Positions 28,325-37,004 of a stretch of 64,000 nt of DNA are shown in pieces. The stretch is from Bacteroidales bacterium (lineage in GTDB: Bacteria; Bacteroidota; Bacteroidia; Bacteroidales; UBA932): assembly GCA_017630215.1 (NCBI GenBank), contig JAGBVR010000015.1, positions 1 through 64,000 on the forward strand. The letters run 5' to 3'. Every line of letters begins with the position of its first letter. The stretch's first letter is position 1. The notes under the pieces were generated by a model. The model saw nothing but the letters and a program-made list of their open reading frames with translations. It did no database searches and had not been told where the DNA came from. The position numbers were made by a program, and so were the translations under genes.

Positions 28325-28358
28325 CAAATGTAGTCATTTTTTTAAGTTGTCGATCAAA
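28325..28358 (-). promoter_or_regulatory. Putative nhaA promoter
   Basis: On the minus strand TACATTTG (28332-28325) is a -7 box and TTTG at 28358-28355 lies 22 nt upstream, just before nhaA. Confidence 0.5.
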
Positions 28359-28421
28359 AAAATCGCTTTTTCTCCCTTTGCGAAACCTGCATACTCGGCA
28401 CCCGGATAAGGTATGCAAGAT

Positions 28422-28452
28422 TTTGAGTTTAACAAGAAAATTCTTATATTTG
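28422..28452 (+). promoter_or_regulatory. Consensus Bacteroidota promoter of the antiporter gene
   Basis: TTTG at 28422-28425, a spacer of exactly 19 nt, then TATATTTG at 28445-28452. This is a full match to the Bacteroidota sigma-70 (SigABfr) consensus, 42 nt before the ATG. Confidence 0.75.
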
Positions 28453-28494
28453 CATTAAACGCAATGACAACTTAACCATACAAGCTGCCATCAA

Positions 28495-29673
28495 ATGAAA
28501 AAAATCATCTTATTTTCGGTATTCCTCCTTCTGGGACTTGCCGGCTCTCAAGTATTTCCGATACTTCTGGGACCAGAAATCCATGCACACCTAAAGCCGT
28601 TTTTCGATGTAATGCTCTACATCTGCCTCGCTTTCATCATGATCAATGTCGGACGTGAATTCGAGCTGGACAAGACCAAATGGAAATCCTACACTGAAGA
28701 TTACTTCATCGCAATGGCTACAGCTGCAGTCCCTTGGCTGCTTATCTGCGGTTATTTCATCCTCCTGATGCCTGCCCAATACCGTCTGGACTGGGGAGCC
28801 TGGAAAGAGACACTGCTTCTAAGCCGATTTGCCGCTCCTACATCGGCGGGAATCCTATTCACCATGCTCGCTGCAGCGGGATTGAAGAAATCTTGGGTGT
28901 ATCAGAAGACCAGAGTACTGGCTATATTCGACGATCTGGATACTATTCTCCTTATGATCCCTTTGCAGATCCTGATGATTGGAATGAAATGGCAGCTAGG
29001 AGTGGTCGTGCTTTTCGTATTCCTTTGCTTGTATCTAGGTTGGACACGACTGAATTCGCTCAGAATGATCCAGCATTGGTCTGCCATACTCGGATATGCA
29101 ACCGTATTGGTATTCATTTTCCAGGGGCTTTACGTTATAACTAAAGAAATCTTTGGCCCTGACTCGGCCATCCATATCGAAATCCTCCTTCCTGCATTCG
29201 TATTAGGAATGATGATGAAGACAAAGGAGCATCATACAAAAGCTGATGAAGCAGCCTCATCTGTAATATCTTACATGTTCATGTTCCTTGTGGGACTGAG
29301 TGCACCACTTTTTGTGGGAGTCGACTTTGGAGCTACTGCCGGGGACTGCGTCATCGGAATGGTAGGAGACATGACATGGGGTGAGATTGCCCTTCATGTA
29401 CTCATAACCACAGCATTATCTAACATCGGCAAGCTTCTTCCCGTATTCTTCTATCGCGACAAGAGTCTCACTGAGCGTCTTGCATTGAGCATAGGCATGT
29501 TCACACGTGGCGAAGTTGGAGCTGGCATTGTATTCATTGCATTGGGATACGGCCTAGGAGGTCCTCTCCTTGCGATTTCACTGCTCACGATTCTGACAAA
29601 CCTTATCCTTACAGGATTCTTTGTAGTGATTGTGAAAGCCCTTACAATGAAGGCAGACGCTGCAAAGCATTAA
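28495..29673 (+). CDS. Cation:proton antiporter (CPA family)
   Basis: This 392-residue inner-membrane protein has about twelve hydrophobic segments. The pattern resembles Na+/H+ or K+/H+ exchangers: AFIMINVGREFELD in an early helix, AIFDDLDTILLMIP with acidic residues in a mid helix, and FTRGEVGAGIVFIALGYGLG late. The ion is not determined. It is divergent from nhaA, so two antiporters share this locus. A consensus promoter precedes it and a long hairpin at 29692-29739 ends it. Confidence 0.8.
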   Translation: MKKIILFSVFLLLGLAGSQVFPILLGPEIHAHLKPFFDVMLYICLAFIMINVGREFELDKTKWKSYTEDYFIAMATAAVPWLLICGYFILLMPAQYRLDWGAWKETLLLSRFAAPTSAGILFTMLAAAGLKKSWVYQKTRVLAIFDDLDTILLMIPLQILMIGMKWQLGVVVLFVFLCLYLGWTRLNSLRMIQHWSAILGYATVLVFIFQGLYVITKEIFGPDSAIHIEILLPAFVLGMMMKTKEHHTKADEAASSVISYMFMFLVGLSAPLFVGVDFGATAGDCVIGMVGDMTWGEIALHVLITTALSNIGKLLPVFFYRDKSLTERLALSIGMFTRGEVGAGIVFIALGYGLGGPLLAISLLTILTNLILTGFFVVIVKALTMKADAAKH

Positions 29674-29691
29674 TCATTGAAACTCACTAGA

Positions 29692-29739
29692 TTACGTTGA
29701 ATCACCTGCTCCAAGTGACCCGCAGGTGGTTCAACGTAA
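29692..29739. terminator. Long bidirectional terminator hairpin
   Basis: Arms 29692-29709 and 29722-29739 form an 18-bp stem with one non-Watson-Crick position around a 12-nt loop. It sits between the convergent antiporter and TonB receptor genes. Confidence 0.7.
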
Positions 29740-29771
29740 AATACTATATATAAACCACTTACAACACCCCC

Positions 29772-32165
29772 TCAAAACTCGACAGTAACACCGATGGCTG
29801 GAACAATTGTGCCGCTCCATAGTTCCAAAGTCTCGAGGGCATAGCGCTGCGCGAGGTCAAGAGCTTCAGGATTGACAATTTCTCCCGTACTCAGATAAGC
29901 GTCAGGCTGGCGTATCTTGCTGAATGTCACGTTCTGCAAATCTATATAAAGACCGAGGGTCCATTTTCTAAAATAGAAGTTCTTATCGACACGTAGATCT
30001 ATCTGATAGTATGGATCCAGACGGCCTTGATTATATTTCAAATAGTCATAAACAGGTCTTCCGGCAGCATCCCACACGACTTTCAACGAAGAAGCTTCCT
30101 CATTATAAGGAGTGTATGGAGAACCACCAATAGCACTGACCTTCATACCAATGCTCCAATATTTTGGAAGGTCATATACTCCGCTGAGATTCAATATGAA
30201 ACGATTGTCCCATGCAGATGGAATGTAGTCGGAATCCTCAGTCGCACGGTACTCGCTTCTATACAATGTGGCCGACCCCACAAGGGTCAGTTTCTCCGGA
30301 ATAAGCCATCTTACAAGAAGTTCAGCACCATAGGCCCTGCCTCGCGAAGAAGACACCAGCTTTTCCTCACCTATGCTTCCATAATCGGCCCCCACACAGG
30401 TCAGAGGCACACCGGTTTCCAATGATAAAGGTATATCAATGAATTGTTTATAGAAGCCTTCAAGGCCTATGAAAAGTCTGTCACGAAATTTCCAGTCCGC
30501 CCCGACAGCAGTCGAAAACACTCTCATATAGTCAAGGTCTTTATTGGCAAGATAGCCATCTGAATCTCGGAAGCTCAATGCGGTAATCGGTGGGAGCTGG
30601 TGATAGAATCCGGCACTGGCATTGAAGGACCAGTTCTCCCAAGGGAGATAAGAAACAGATGCACGTGGTGAAAGCTGTTTCCAGAAACTGGCGGTATTTT
30701 CCGAGTATGAAGCTCCGTCTGCACGAAGGCCGGCTGAAGCATTAAGTTTTCCTCCGGGAGATTTATAATCGGCAGATGCGAAGATTCCGGCTCCGAAAAA
30801 AGACAGAGCAGTTTCATAATCCAGAGGAATCCCTGTTTTAAGCTGACGATAGACATCGCTGTCATAATGACGGAAATAAAGATCTGCACCTTCACGTACT
30901 GTCCACGGGCCGTAATATGACTTGTTCTCGAACCTCATCTGGGCCTTTCCCTCAAGTGAGCTGGTGTATAAGATAAGATTTTCCGAAAGTGTTTCGTCGT
31001 TGTTCAGATATTTACGGCTGCGGTTATTAAGATAACTGTAACTAAGACTGTATGTCTGTATATGATTGTCAGAGAAATGCTTGTACGAAGCTCCTACAGT
31101 AAAGGTCTCCTGCTTCAGAACAGGCAGATAGCTAAGAAGATACTCATCTCCCTTATCATCGGGATCATCACTGAGTTTCATATTGTCGAAGCCGGCCAGC
31201 GCTATGAATGAAATTTCATTTCTGCCTCCTATCTTAGTCTTCGACTTGAACTGACCATCTATATAGTTCGGGAGCATGGGCAGTCCCAGAAGCCGGAACA
31301 GAAGCTGCAGATAGGATTGTCTTACAGATGCGATATAGGTAGTTCGTTCACCCATGTGTCCGCTTGCGCTTACTCCGACTTCGGATGCTCCGATAGTTGC
31401 CTTGAATGCCTGTTTATCTGGATTACCATCCTTCAAGGTGATATCCATCACCGAACTGAGTGCTCCGCCTCTGTTGGCAGGGAAGGATCCTGTATAAAAG
31501 CTGATTTCTCTGATAAGGTCTGAATTCAGAATGCTGACAGGGCCTCCTGAGGCTCCCTGAGTGGCAAAATGATTGATGTTGGGAATCTCGACTCCATCTA
31601 TGAAAAAGGCATTTTCAGAAGGGCCGCCACCTCTGACAATCAAATCGTTGCGATACCCTATCGGAGAATATGACACTCCGGGATATGAGCGGACGATACG
31701 GGCAATGTCTTTATTGGCTCCGGGTATTCTGTCAATATCTCCCAGACTTATTACACGTACGCTGACCGGGCTTTCCACGCTTCTCAGAAAAGGAGATGGC
31801 TTAACAGTGGAGGCTGCCAGTTCATCTGGATCCTGATCCATTTCTATCTCTATGAAAGGCGTATAAGGAGATATTTTATACTCAGCTGTTACAACAGTTC
31901 TGTAACCTAGCTGAATCGCTGAGAACTGGACAATACCCGGGCGCACATTTTCAAGAGTGAATACCCCGGTGGAGTCTGCAAGGGTTCCGGACCCGTCGAT
32001 CCCGACTATGACTACAGCAGCATATGGAATGCTTTCTCTGGTAAGACGGTCAATTATTCTTCCGCTGACATTGTATCCCGGAACAGCTTTAGACTGGGCA
32101 TCAGAAGTATATGATACTATCATGGATGCCATTATAATGGCAATAAAAAAGGCAAGACGTTTCAT
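29772..32165 (-). CDS. TonB-dependent outer-membrane receptor
   Basis: This is a 797-residue receptor. A signal peptide (about 1-23) is followed by a carboxypeptidase-regulatory-like domain (VSGRIIDRLTRESIPYAAVV, about 34-115). Next comes the plug (about 128-235, with DIARIVRSYPGVSY, LIVRGGGPSENAFFIDGVEI and NRGGALSSVMDI), then the 22-strand barrel to the C terminus (GVTVEF). It is smaller than SusC proteins and lacks a SusD partner, so a glycan role is not implied. The substrate is unknown. It lies 50 bp downstream of the acyltransferase gene on the same strand and may be cotranscribed with it. Confidence 0.9.
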   Translation of the reverse strand: MKRLAFFIAIIMASMIVSYTSDAQSKAVPGYNVSGRIIDRLTRESIPYAAVVIVGIDGSGTLADSTGVFTLENVRPGIVQFSAIQLGYRTVVTAEYKISPYTPFIEIEMDQDPDELAASTVKPSPFLRSVESPVSVRVISLGDIDRIPGANKDIARIVRSYPGVSYSPIGYRNDLIVRGGGPSENAFFIDGVEIPNINHFATQGASGGPVSILNSDLIREISFYTGSFPANRGGALSSVMDITLKDGNPDKQAFKATIGASEVGVSASGHMGERTTYIASVRQSYLQLLFRLLGLPMLPNYIDGQFKSKTKIGGRNEISFIALAGFDNMKLSDDPDDKGDEYLLSYLPVLKQETFTVGASYKHFSDNHIQTYSLSYSYLNNRSRKYLNNDETLSENLILYTSSLEGKAQMRFENKSYYGPWTVREGADLYFRHYDSDVYRQLKTGIPLDYETALSFFGAGIFASADYKSPGGKLNASAGLRADGASYSENTASFWKQLSPRASVSYLPWENWSFNASAGFYHQLPPITALSFRDSDGYLANKDLDYMRVFSTAVGADWKFRDRLFIGLEGFYKQFIDIPLSLETGVPLTCVGADYGSIGEEKLVSSSRGRAYGAELLVRWLIPEKLTLVGSATLYRSEYRATEDSDYIPSAWDNRFILNLSGVYDLPKYWSIGMKVSAIGGSPYTPYNEEASSLKVVWDAAGRPVYDYLKYNQGRLDPYYQIDLRVDKNFYFRKWTLGLYIDLQNVTFSKIRQPDAYLSTGEIVNPEALDLAQRYALETLELWSGTIVPAIGVTVEF

Positions 32166-32215
32166 AAAAATACACTACTAACGTCTTGCCGAAATACATT
32201 TTTCGTGCTAAATCA

Positions 32216-33391
32216 TTATCCTATGATATATTTTCCGGCCTTAGGAATTTTCTGAAGAATGACTGAAGCAACTGCCACTGCTACGAACGCAACGACAGCG
32301 GCAAGAATAATCTCTACAGGGGTAGTCCAGAAGCCTAGAATTCCTTCGCTACCAGACCCCAGCCAGTTTCTGAAGAAGCCACATACCGGCACAAGCACCA
32401 GAAGATGGGCCAGATACATACCATAGCTTGCTTTGGAAACCGGAAGAAGAATCTTTTTGTAGAAACAGCCTGCACTCTTGATTTTCCTGAAAAGAAGAAT
32501 CCATCCAATAGTCATCAGCACTACTCCTATCGTGTCATTACACCAGGTAGTTTCCCAATATACAGCATCATTTATGATATTGTCAGCAGGAAAAGAGCCG
32601 CCACAGGTCTCGTAAACTCTTCTTAGAAAGCCACCAAATGTGATGGCAAAGCCTGCAAGCCAGCAAGGAAGTCCGATTGTCAAGGTCTTTTTCCACGACA
32701 GTTCACCCACAAATCTGCGGAAATACAATCCTAGGAGCAGATAACCTATGAATCCGCTTATATAATAGAAGGTACCGTAGCCGTTCCAGCTTGCCTCTCC
32801 CCAGAGAGGATAAAGGGCCTGACGAGGAATTCCGGTAGGGCCATAAGCAAACGCCATAGGCTCCTGACTTACCCAGTCACGGATCAGAGGAATGAATGCC
32901 GTAAAAATCCATATTCCAAGATAAACCTGCAGTTCTTTCTTTCCGACTTTTTCAGCCCAAGGCGAAAGCAAAGGCATGAGCATATATACACCTATGAGCA
33001 TGTATACGAACCAGAGATGTCCGGCAGAATAATTGAAATTCAGAAGCAGGCTCTTGAGGTTAGAGACAGGTTCACCCCATACGAATGCATATACAAGACT
33101 CCAGAGGAGAAAAGGAACTAATATCCTGATGGCTCTACGTTTGACAAATTCTCCGGCGCTGTAATGCAAAGGGAACTGCAGATAGCTGGAAGCCACTATG
33201 AAAAGCGGCACACAAGCCCTTACAAACGAGTCGAAGAAGGATGCCCAGAAAGCATCTGTTTCAGTGAGGATCAAAGATCCGTTGCCTCCAAGGTAGAAAG
33301 GTTCGGTACTGTGTACAAGAATGACCATAAAACAAGCGGCCACGCGCATCCAATCTATCCAGATTTCTCTTTTTAATGTGTTGGTTTCCAT
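32216..33391 (-). CDS. Acyltransferase 3 family membrane protein
   Basis: This 391-residue protein has about ten transmembrane segments. WIDWMRVAACFMVILVHS at the N terminus contains His27, which corresponds to the conserved histidine of the AT3/OafA family that O-acetylates surface sugars. YLQFPLHYSAGEFVKRRAIR is the following conserved Arg-rich loop. The gene is 3 bp downstream of the methyltransferase gene. It may modify a surface glycan or small molecule; the substrate is unknown. Confidence 0.88.
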   Translation of the reverse strand: METNTLKREIWIDWMRVAACFMVILVHSTEPFYLGGNGSLILTETDAFWASFFDSFVRACVPLFIVASSYLQFPLHYSAGEFVKRRAIRILVPFLLWSLVYAFVWGEPVSNLKSLLLNFNYSAGHLWFVYMLIGVYMLMPLLSPWAEKVGKKELQVYLGIWIFTAFIPLIRDWVSQEPMAFAYGPTGIPRQALYPLWGEASWNGYGTFYYISGFIGYLLLGLYFRRFVGELSWKKTLTIGLPCWLAGFAITFGGFLRRVYETCGGSFPADNIINDAVYWETTWCNDTIGVVLMTIGWILLFRKIKSAGCFYKKILLPVSKASYGMYLAHLLVLVPVCGFFRNWLGSGSEGILGFWTTPVEIILAAVVAFVAVAVASVILQKIPKAGKYIIG

Positions 33392-33394
33392 AGA

Positions 33395-34123
33395 TTAATT
33401 AATTGTCAGTTTAGCAAGATAATCGTAATGATCGCCTTCTTCAATAAGTTCGGTGGTGAAACCATTTTCTTCAGCATATATGGCTAAAGTCTCGAAATCT
33501 ACGTAAAGCCAGTCAAACGGCTCACCAAGAATGTCTTTGTATTCCATCCGGTAGTCGAGCTGGCCGTAATAATCGTCGGCAAGATCGATCATCAGGCTCC
33601 CATCCTCCTCTTCATATAGATAACGGAGATCGCTTGAGTCGATCAGTATGGATCCCCCAGGAGCAAGGAGTTGCTTCATACGTTCGAAGAAGACGGGCAT
33701 ATTGTCCAATGTCCCGATGATGCCGGTTCCGTTCATCAGCATAAGGATCGTATCGAATTTTTCCGTAAAGGATTCGTCAAAGAGATTGACCTGCCGGGCG
33801 TCAAGCCCCCGCTGCATCATTACCTCAACAGAAAGAGGGGAAATGTCTATTGCCACGGAAGTTTTTCCGAGTTCCTTGAGAGCTATTGAATGACATCCGC
33901 TTCCTGCACCTACATCCAGAATCCTGCCCTTCGCCTGCTCCAAAGCAATTCTTTCGACCAGAGGCATGGCGTCAAGGGTCCGGAAAAGGTCCTCTACTGG
34001 AATTTCATCATCCTCGAACATAGAGGAATGCACTATCAGTGTATCGGCATTTCCATTGACATAATAATCATATATGGCAGCTCCCATAGGATCAGCAGCC
34101 GAATTCAGGACTTCTTTTTCCAT
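33395..34123 (-). CDS. Class I SAM-dependent methyltransferase
   Basis: This 242-residue protein has motif I ILDVGAGSGCHSIAL (from 68), an acidic post-II position (AIDISPLSVEVM) and FDTILMLMNGTGIIG. The ATG at 34123 is preferred because the in-frame ATG at 34156 lies within a promoter-like TATATTAG stretch. The methyl acceptor is not predictable. It is followed 3 bp later by the acyltransferase gene, so the two may act on the same product. Confidence 0.85.
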   Translation of the reverse strand: MEKEVLNSAADPMGAAIYDYYVNGNADTLIVHSSMFEDDEIPVEDLFRTLDAMPLVERIALEQAKGRILDVGAGSGCHSIALKELGKTSVAIDISPLSVEVMMQRGLDARQVNLFDESFTEKFDTILMLMNGTGIIGTLDNMPVFFERMKQLLAPGGSILIDSSDLRYLYEEEDGSLMIDLADDYYGQLDYRMEYKDILGEPFDWLYVDFETLAIYAEENGFTTELIEEGDHYDYLAKLTIN

Positions 34124-34217
34124 TAGCACAAGTTTTAAAGTGCTAATATACGACATTTAGGCGTAATTTTAAAAGAAATAAAAATGTCAGAGAAGGATAA
34201 ACATCTGAGCAACAATC

Positions 34218-34290
34218 CAATACACCATCTACGTGCCGCACTATGGGGAGCACGCAGGAGACATAAGGGACTGACAATCAGAATATTGAG
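34218..34290. repeat. ACGTGCCGCAC intergenic repeat, copy 1
   Basis: CAATACAC (34218-34225), ACGTGCCGCAC (34231-34241) and GGGAGCACGCA (34246-34256) align with the same three blocks at 59451-59489. CGTGC and GCACG can pair. Both copies lie just upstream of plus-strand genes. Confidence 0.6.
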
Positions 34291-34314
34291 CTTTTCAGAT
34301 ATAGTATAGGAAAA

Positions 34315-34346
34315 GTTGTGCAGGTGTATAAAATTGATTATATTTG
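34315..34346 (+). promoter_or_regulatory. Promoter of the nitroreductase-like gene
   Basis: GTTG (34315-34318), a 20-nt spacer and TATATTTG (34339-34346) lie 22 nt before the ATG at 34369. This supports that start over the in-frame upstream one at 34318. Confidence 0.6.
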
Positions 34347-34368
34347 GAAAACTTTATCAAACTGGTTT

Positions 34369-34986
34369 ATGAAAACTTTACACATCATCATTGCAGGGCT
34401 GTGCATGACATTGGCAGCAGCCTGCACGCAGAAGCAGAACAATGCTCAGAAAGAAGAAGGAAATGCTGTCATCGAGAACATCATGTCACGACGGAGCATC
34501 AGGACATATAAGCCATGCACCGTAGCGCGCGACACAATGAAGATGATTCTTGAATGCGGTATCAATGCACCAAGCGGAATGAACAGGCAATCATGGGAGG
34601 TCCGCATTGTGGACAATCCTGAAGTTATGACTGAGATCATTCAGCTTATGACAGCCGGCAATCCGGATGTGGAGCCGGGGACAGTCAAAGGATGCTTCAG
34701 AGGTGCCCCGGTAATGGTTTTCATTGCAAATGATCCCGCTTATGATTTTTCGGTGATCGACTGCGGACTGCTTTCTGAGAACATCATGCTGTCAGGATGG
34801 TCACTCGGAGTGGGTTCAGTATGTCTCGGAAGTCCGATAAGATACCTCAGAAATGCACCAGAAGCAATGACAATGCTCGGTTTCAGCGAGGGATATGCTC
34901 CTGTTATATGCATTGGAATGGGATATCCGGCAGAAGCTCCGGAAGCAAAGCCTAGGGATTGGGGAAAAGTCAGATTTGTGGATTAA
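34369..34986 (+). CDS. Nitroreductase-family lipoprotein
   Basis: This is a 205-residue FMN-dependent oxidoreductase fold with an unusual lipoprotein signal (LAAAC, Cys19), so it should be anchored outside the cytoplasm. SRRSIRTYKP (40-49) is the phosphate-binding RRSxR motif of nitroreductases and NAPSGMNRQSWE follows. SGWSLGVGSVCLGSP and IGMGYPAEAP are typical C-terminal blocks. The substrate is unknown. The start at 34369 is set by the lipobox and the promoter just upstream. A 19-bp perfect hairpin with 26-27-bp repeat units follows the stop. Confidence 0.85.
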   Translation: MKTLHIIIAGLCMTLAAACTQKQNNAQKEEGNAVIENIMSRRSIRTYKPCTVARDTMKMILECGINAPSGMNRQSWEVRIVDNPEVMTEIIQLMTAGNPDVEPGTVKGCFRGAPVMVFIANDPAYDFSVIDCGLLSENIMLSGWSLGVGSVCLGSPIRYLRNAPEAMTMLGFSEGYAPVICIGMGYPAEAPEAKPRDWGKVRFVD

Positions 34987-35017
34987 ACACGAAGAACATT
35001 CCAAGGCATCAGAAGAG

Positions 35018-35119
35018 CGCAGCGACGTGAGAATCTCTAAAATGTCATTAGATAGATTCTCACGTCGCTGCGTTCGTCGGAATGACTAAAGGGCTGTGCT
35101 CACCGGAATGACAAAAGGG
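35018..35119. repeat. 19-bp hairpin plus two 26-bp repeat units
   Basis: Arms 35018-35036 and 35054-35072 are exact reverse complements around a 17-nt loop. Units 35068-35093 and 35094-35119 (CTGCGTTCGTCGGAATGACT-type) match the six-unit array between gcvT and gcvH. The element may end transcription from the nitroreductase gene. Confidence 0.75.
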
Positions 35120-35152
35120 ATGTGACCCTCGGTTTGAGAAGGCTGCTACGTG

Positions 35153-36331
35153 CTATTTAAGCAATTCAGCAACTGCCTTCATGTCGACTTTCTCACGAGT
35201 GTAGGCCTGCGGGAAGGACAGACCGTTACCGAGAAGCTCGAAGTTCAGCGAAGCTGCCATTTCGTTAAGCAGACGGACACTTGCACCAGCCCATGTATAT
35301 GAACCGAAGGCATAAAAGCGACGACCCTTGATCAGACGGGCCTGAAGGGCCTTCATAAAGGTCTCTGCTGGAGGGAATATGCCATTGTTATATGTTGGTG
35401 CTCCGACTACGATCGTATCATATTTGAATACATCTCTGAGGGCGCCTGAGATGCCAAGCTCTCCGGCGTTGTTACCGGCAAGATCATGGATGGCATAAGG
35501 CACACCCTGTTCTTCAAGTTCCATAGCAAGGGCATCGGCTGCAGCGGCGGTATTACCGTACATCGAAGCATATACTATACAGACTCCCCTTTCCACCTCA
35601 TAGCGGCTCATCTTGTCGTAAAGCGCTATTACAGAGGCGATTCCCTTTTCCCACACAGGGCCGTGCGTACTGCATATCCTCTTGATTTCCAATCCTCCGA
35701 GTTTCTTTAGAGCAGTCTGTACCGGAACACCGTACTTGCCTACAATGCAGGCATAATATCGCATCATTTCATCACGATACTGCTCAAAGGTACCCTCGGA
35801 ATCCGCAACATCTTCGTCGATCGTACCGAAGGTTCCGAAAGCATCGCCGGAGAAAAGAGTATTCTCTTCTTCAAGCCATGTCACCATTGTTTCAGGCCAA
35901 TGTACCATCGGGGTCATGTAGAAACGCAGCGAACAATTGCCGAGACTCACTCTATCCCCTTCCGCAACCACCATGATCCTATCATCAGGCACATTATGAT
36001 AGCCTTTGAGCATCGGAACGGTCTTGGCATTGGCAACAATCTGCAGTCCGGGATACTCTTGGAGCATATATGAAATCAACGACGAATGGTCTGGTTCCAT
36101 ATGATTTACCACGAGGTAATCCAGAGGTCTGTCTCCGATGGCATCATGAATATTTTCCAGAAAGTCTTCTTCAAAACCGGACTCGACCGTATCTATCAAT
36201 GCGGTCTTCTCGTCTGCAACTACATAGGAATTGTAACTGACACCCACCGGAAGCGGCCATAGGCCCTCAAAGAGGACCTTGTCAGTATCGTTGACACCTA
36301 CGTATGCTATTCTATCGGATAATTTCACCAT
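35153..36331 (-). CDS. fprA: FprA-family flavodiiron protein
   Basis: This 392-residue cytoplasmic protein reduces O2 to water or NO to N2O in anaerobes. The N-terminal metallo-beta-lactamase domain has diiron ligands His77, Glu79, Asp81 and His82 in NHMEPDHSS, with His144 (MVHWPE) and Asp163 (FSGDAFG). The C-terminal flavodoxin domain begins near 250 (VYASMYGNTAAAAD). It starts 2 bp after the ferritin stop, so the two form an operon for oxygen and iron stress. The redox partner is not encoded nearby. Confidence 0.93.
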   Translation of the reverse strand: MVKLSDRIAYVGVNDTDKVLFEGLWPLPVGVSYNSYVVADEKTALIDTVESGFEEDFLENIHDAIGDRPLDYLVVNHMEPDHSSLISYMLQEYPGLQIVANAKTVPMLKGYHNVPDDRIMVVAEGDRVSLGNCSLRFYMTPMVHWPETMVTWLEEENTLFSGDAFGTFGTIDEDVADSEGTFEQYRDEMMRYYACIVGKYGVPVQTALKKLGGLEIKRICSTHGPVWEKGIASVIALYDKMSRYEVERGVCIVYASMYGNTAAAADALAMELEEQGVPYAIHDLAGNNAGELGISGALRDVFKYDTIVVGAPTYNNGIFPPAETFMKALQARLIKGRRFYAFGSYTWAGASVRLLNEMAASLNFELLGNGLSFPQAYTREKVDMKAVAELLK

Positions 36332-36333
36332 AA

Positions 36334-36855
36334 TTACTCTGCTGTTGCAAGCGGCGATGGGACATTATATACACGGGAAGCCAGATCCTTGTCCAGCATA
36401 TACATGCCATATTTATTATTCTCCACAGCCTCGAAAGCTGCTACCATCTCGCGTGCAGATTCCTCTTCTTCCACCTGCTCGTCTATGAACCACACCAGAC
36501 GGTTGATCGAAGCGAAATCACGGTCCTCATTGGCAATCGCAGCAAGATTGTTAATCAGAGAAGTAACCTTCTTCTCGTGCTGAAGGGTCTGCTTGAACAT
36601 ATCCAGAACGGAATCCCAGGCAGTCGGCACCTCTTCTATCGGCTGAAGTTCGACCTTTGCATCACGCGAATTGAGATAATTCATAAAGATGCGGGCGTGA
36701 GCCTGTTCCTCCTGGAACTGTACATAAAACCAATTGGCGATACCTTTGTACCCCTTGGCTTCTGCATCGAGAGACATGGAAAGATAAAGATAAGCTGACC
36801 AAAGTTCAGCATTGATCTGAGCATTGATAGCATTGTGTAAGTTATTACTGATCAT
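36334..36855 (-). CDS. ftnA: Ferritin
   Basis: This 173-residue bacterial non-haem ferritin oxidises and stores iron in a 24-mer. Ferroxidase residues are visible: Glu17 in INAELWSAY, Glu50 and His53 in QEEQAHARIF, and the ExxQ in WFIDEQVEEE. The ATG at 36855 gives the standard N terminus; the longer frame would cross the promoter at 36919-36926. It is directly followed by fprA, coupling iron sequestration with oxygen removal. Confidence 0.94.
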   Translation of the reverse strand: MISNNLHNAINAQINAELWSAYLYLSMSLDAEAKGYKGIANWFYVQFQEEQAHARIFMNYLNSRDAKVELQPIEEVPTAWDSVLDMFKQTLQHEKKVTSLINNLAAIANEDRDFASINRLVWFIDEQVEEEESAREMVAAFEAVENNKYGMYMLDKDLASRVYNVPSPLATAE

Positions 36856-36918
36856 ATCTGTATTGTTTAAATTGTCCTTACTTGCAAATAGTTTTGAATC
36901 ATTCAATTTTATAACTTG

Positions 36919-36949
36919 CAAATATAAAGAAAGAATTCCACAACCCCAA
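36919..36949 (-). promoter_or_regulatory. Ferritin operon promoter
   Basis: TATATTTG on the minus strand (36926-36919) is an exact -7 box. TTGG at about 36949-36946 lies roughly 20 nt upstream. The 5' leader is about 55 nt. Confidence 0.6.
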
Positions 36950-36968
36950 GGTTTAGCAAGTTTTTTAA

Positions 36969-36976
36969 TATATTTG
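36969..36976 (+). promoter_or_regulatory. trkH promoter (-7 box)
   Basis: TATATTTG matches TAnnTTTG 28 nt before the trkH ATG. A -33 element is not clear. It is divergent from the ferritin promoter. Confidence 0.5.
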
Positions 36977-37004
36977 CAAAAGTTTAAAGGACCATACATA
37001 TAAT

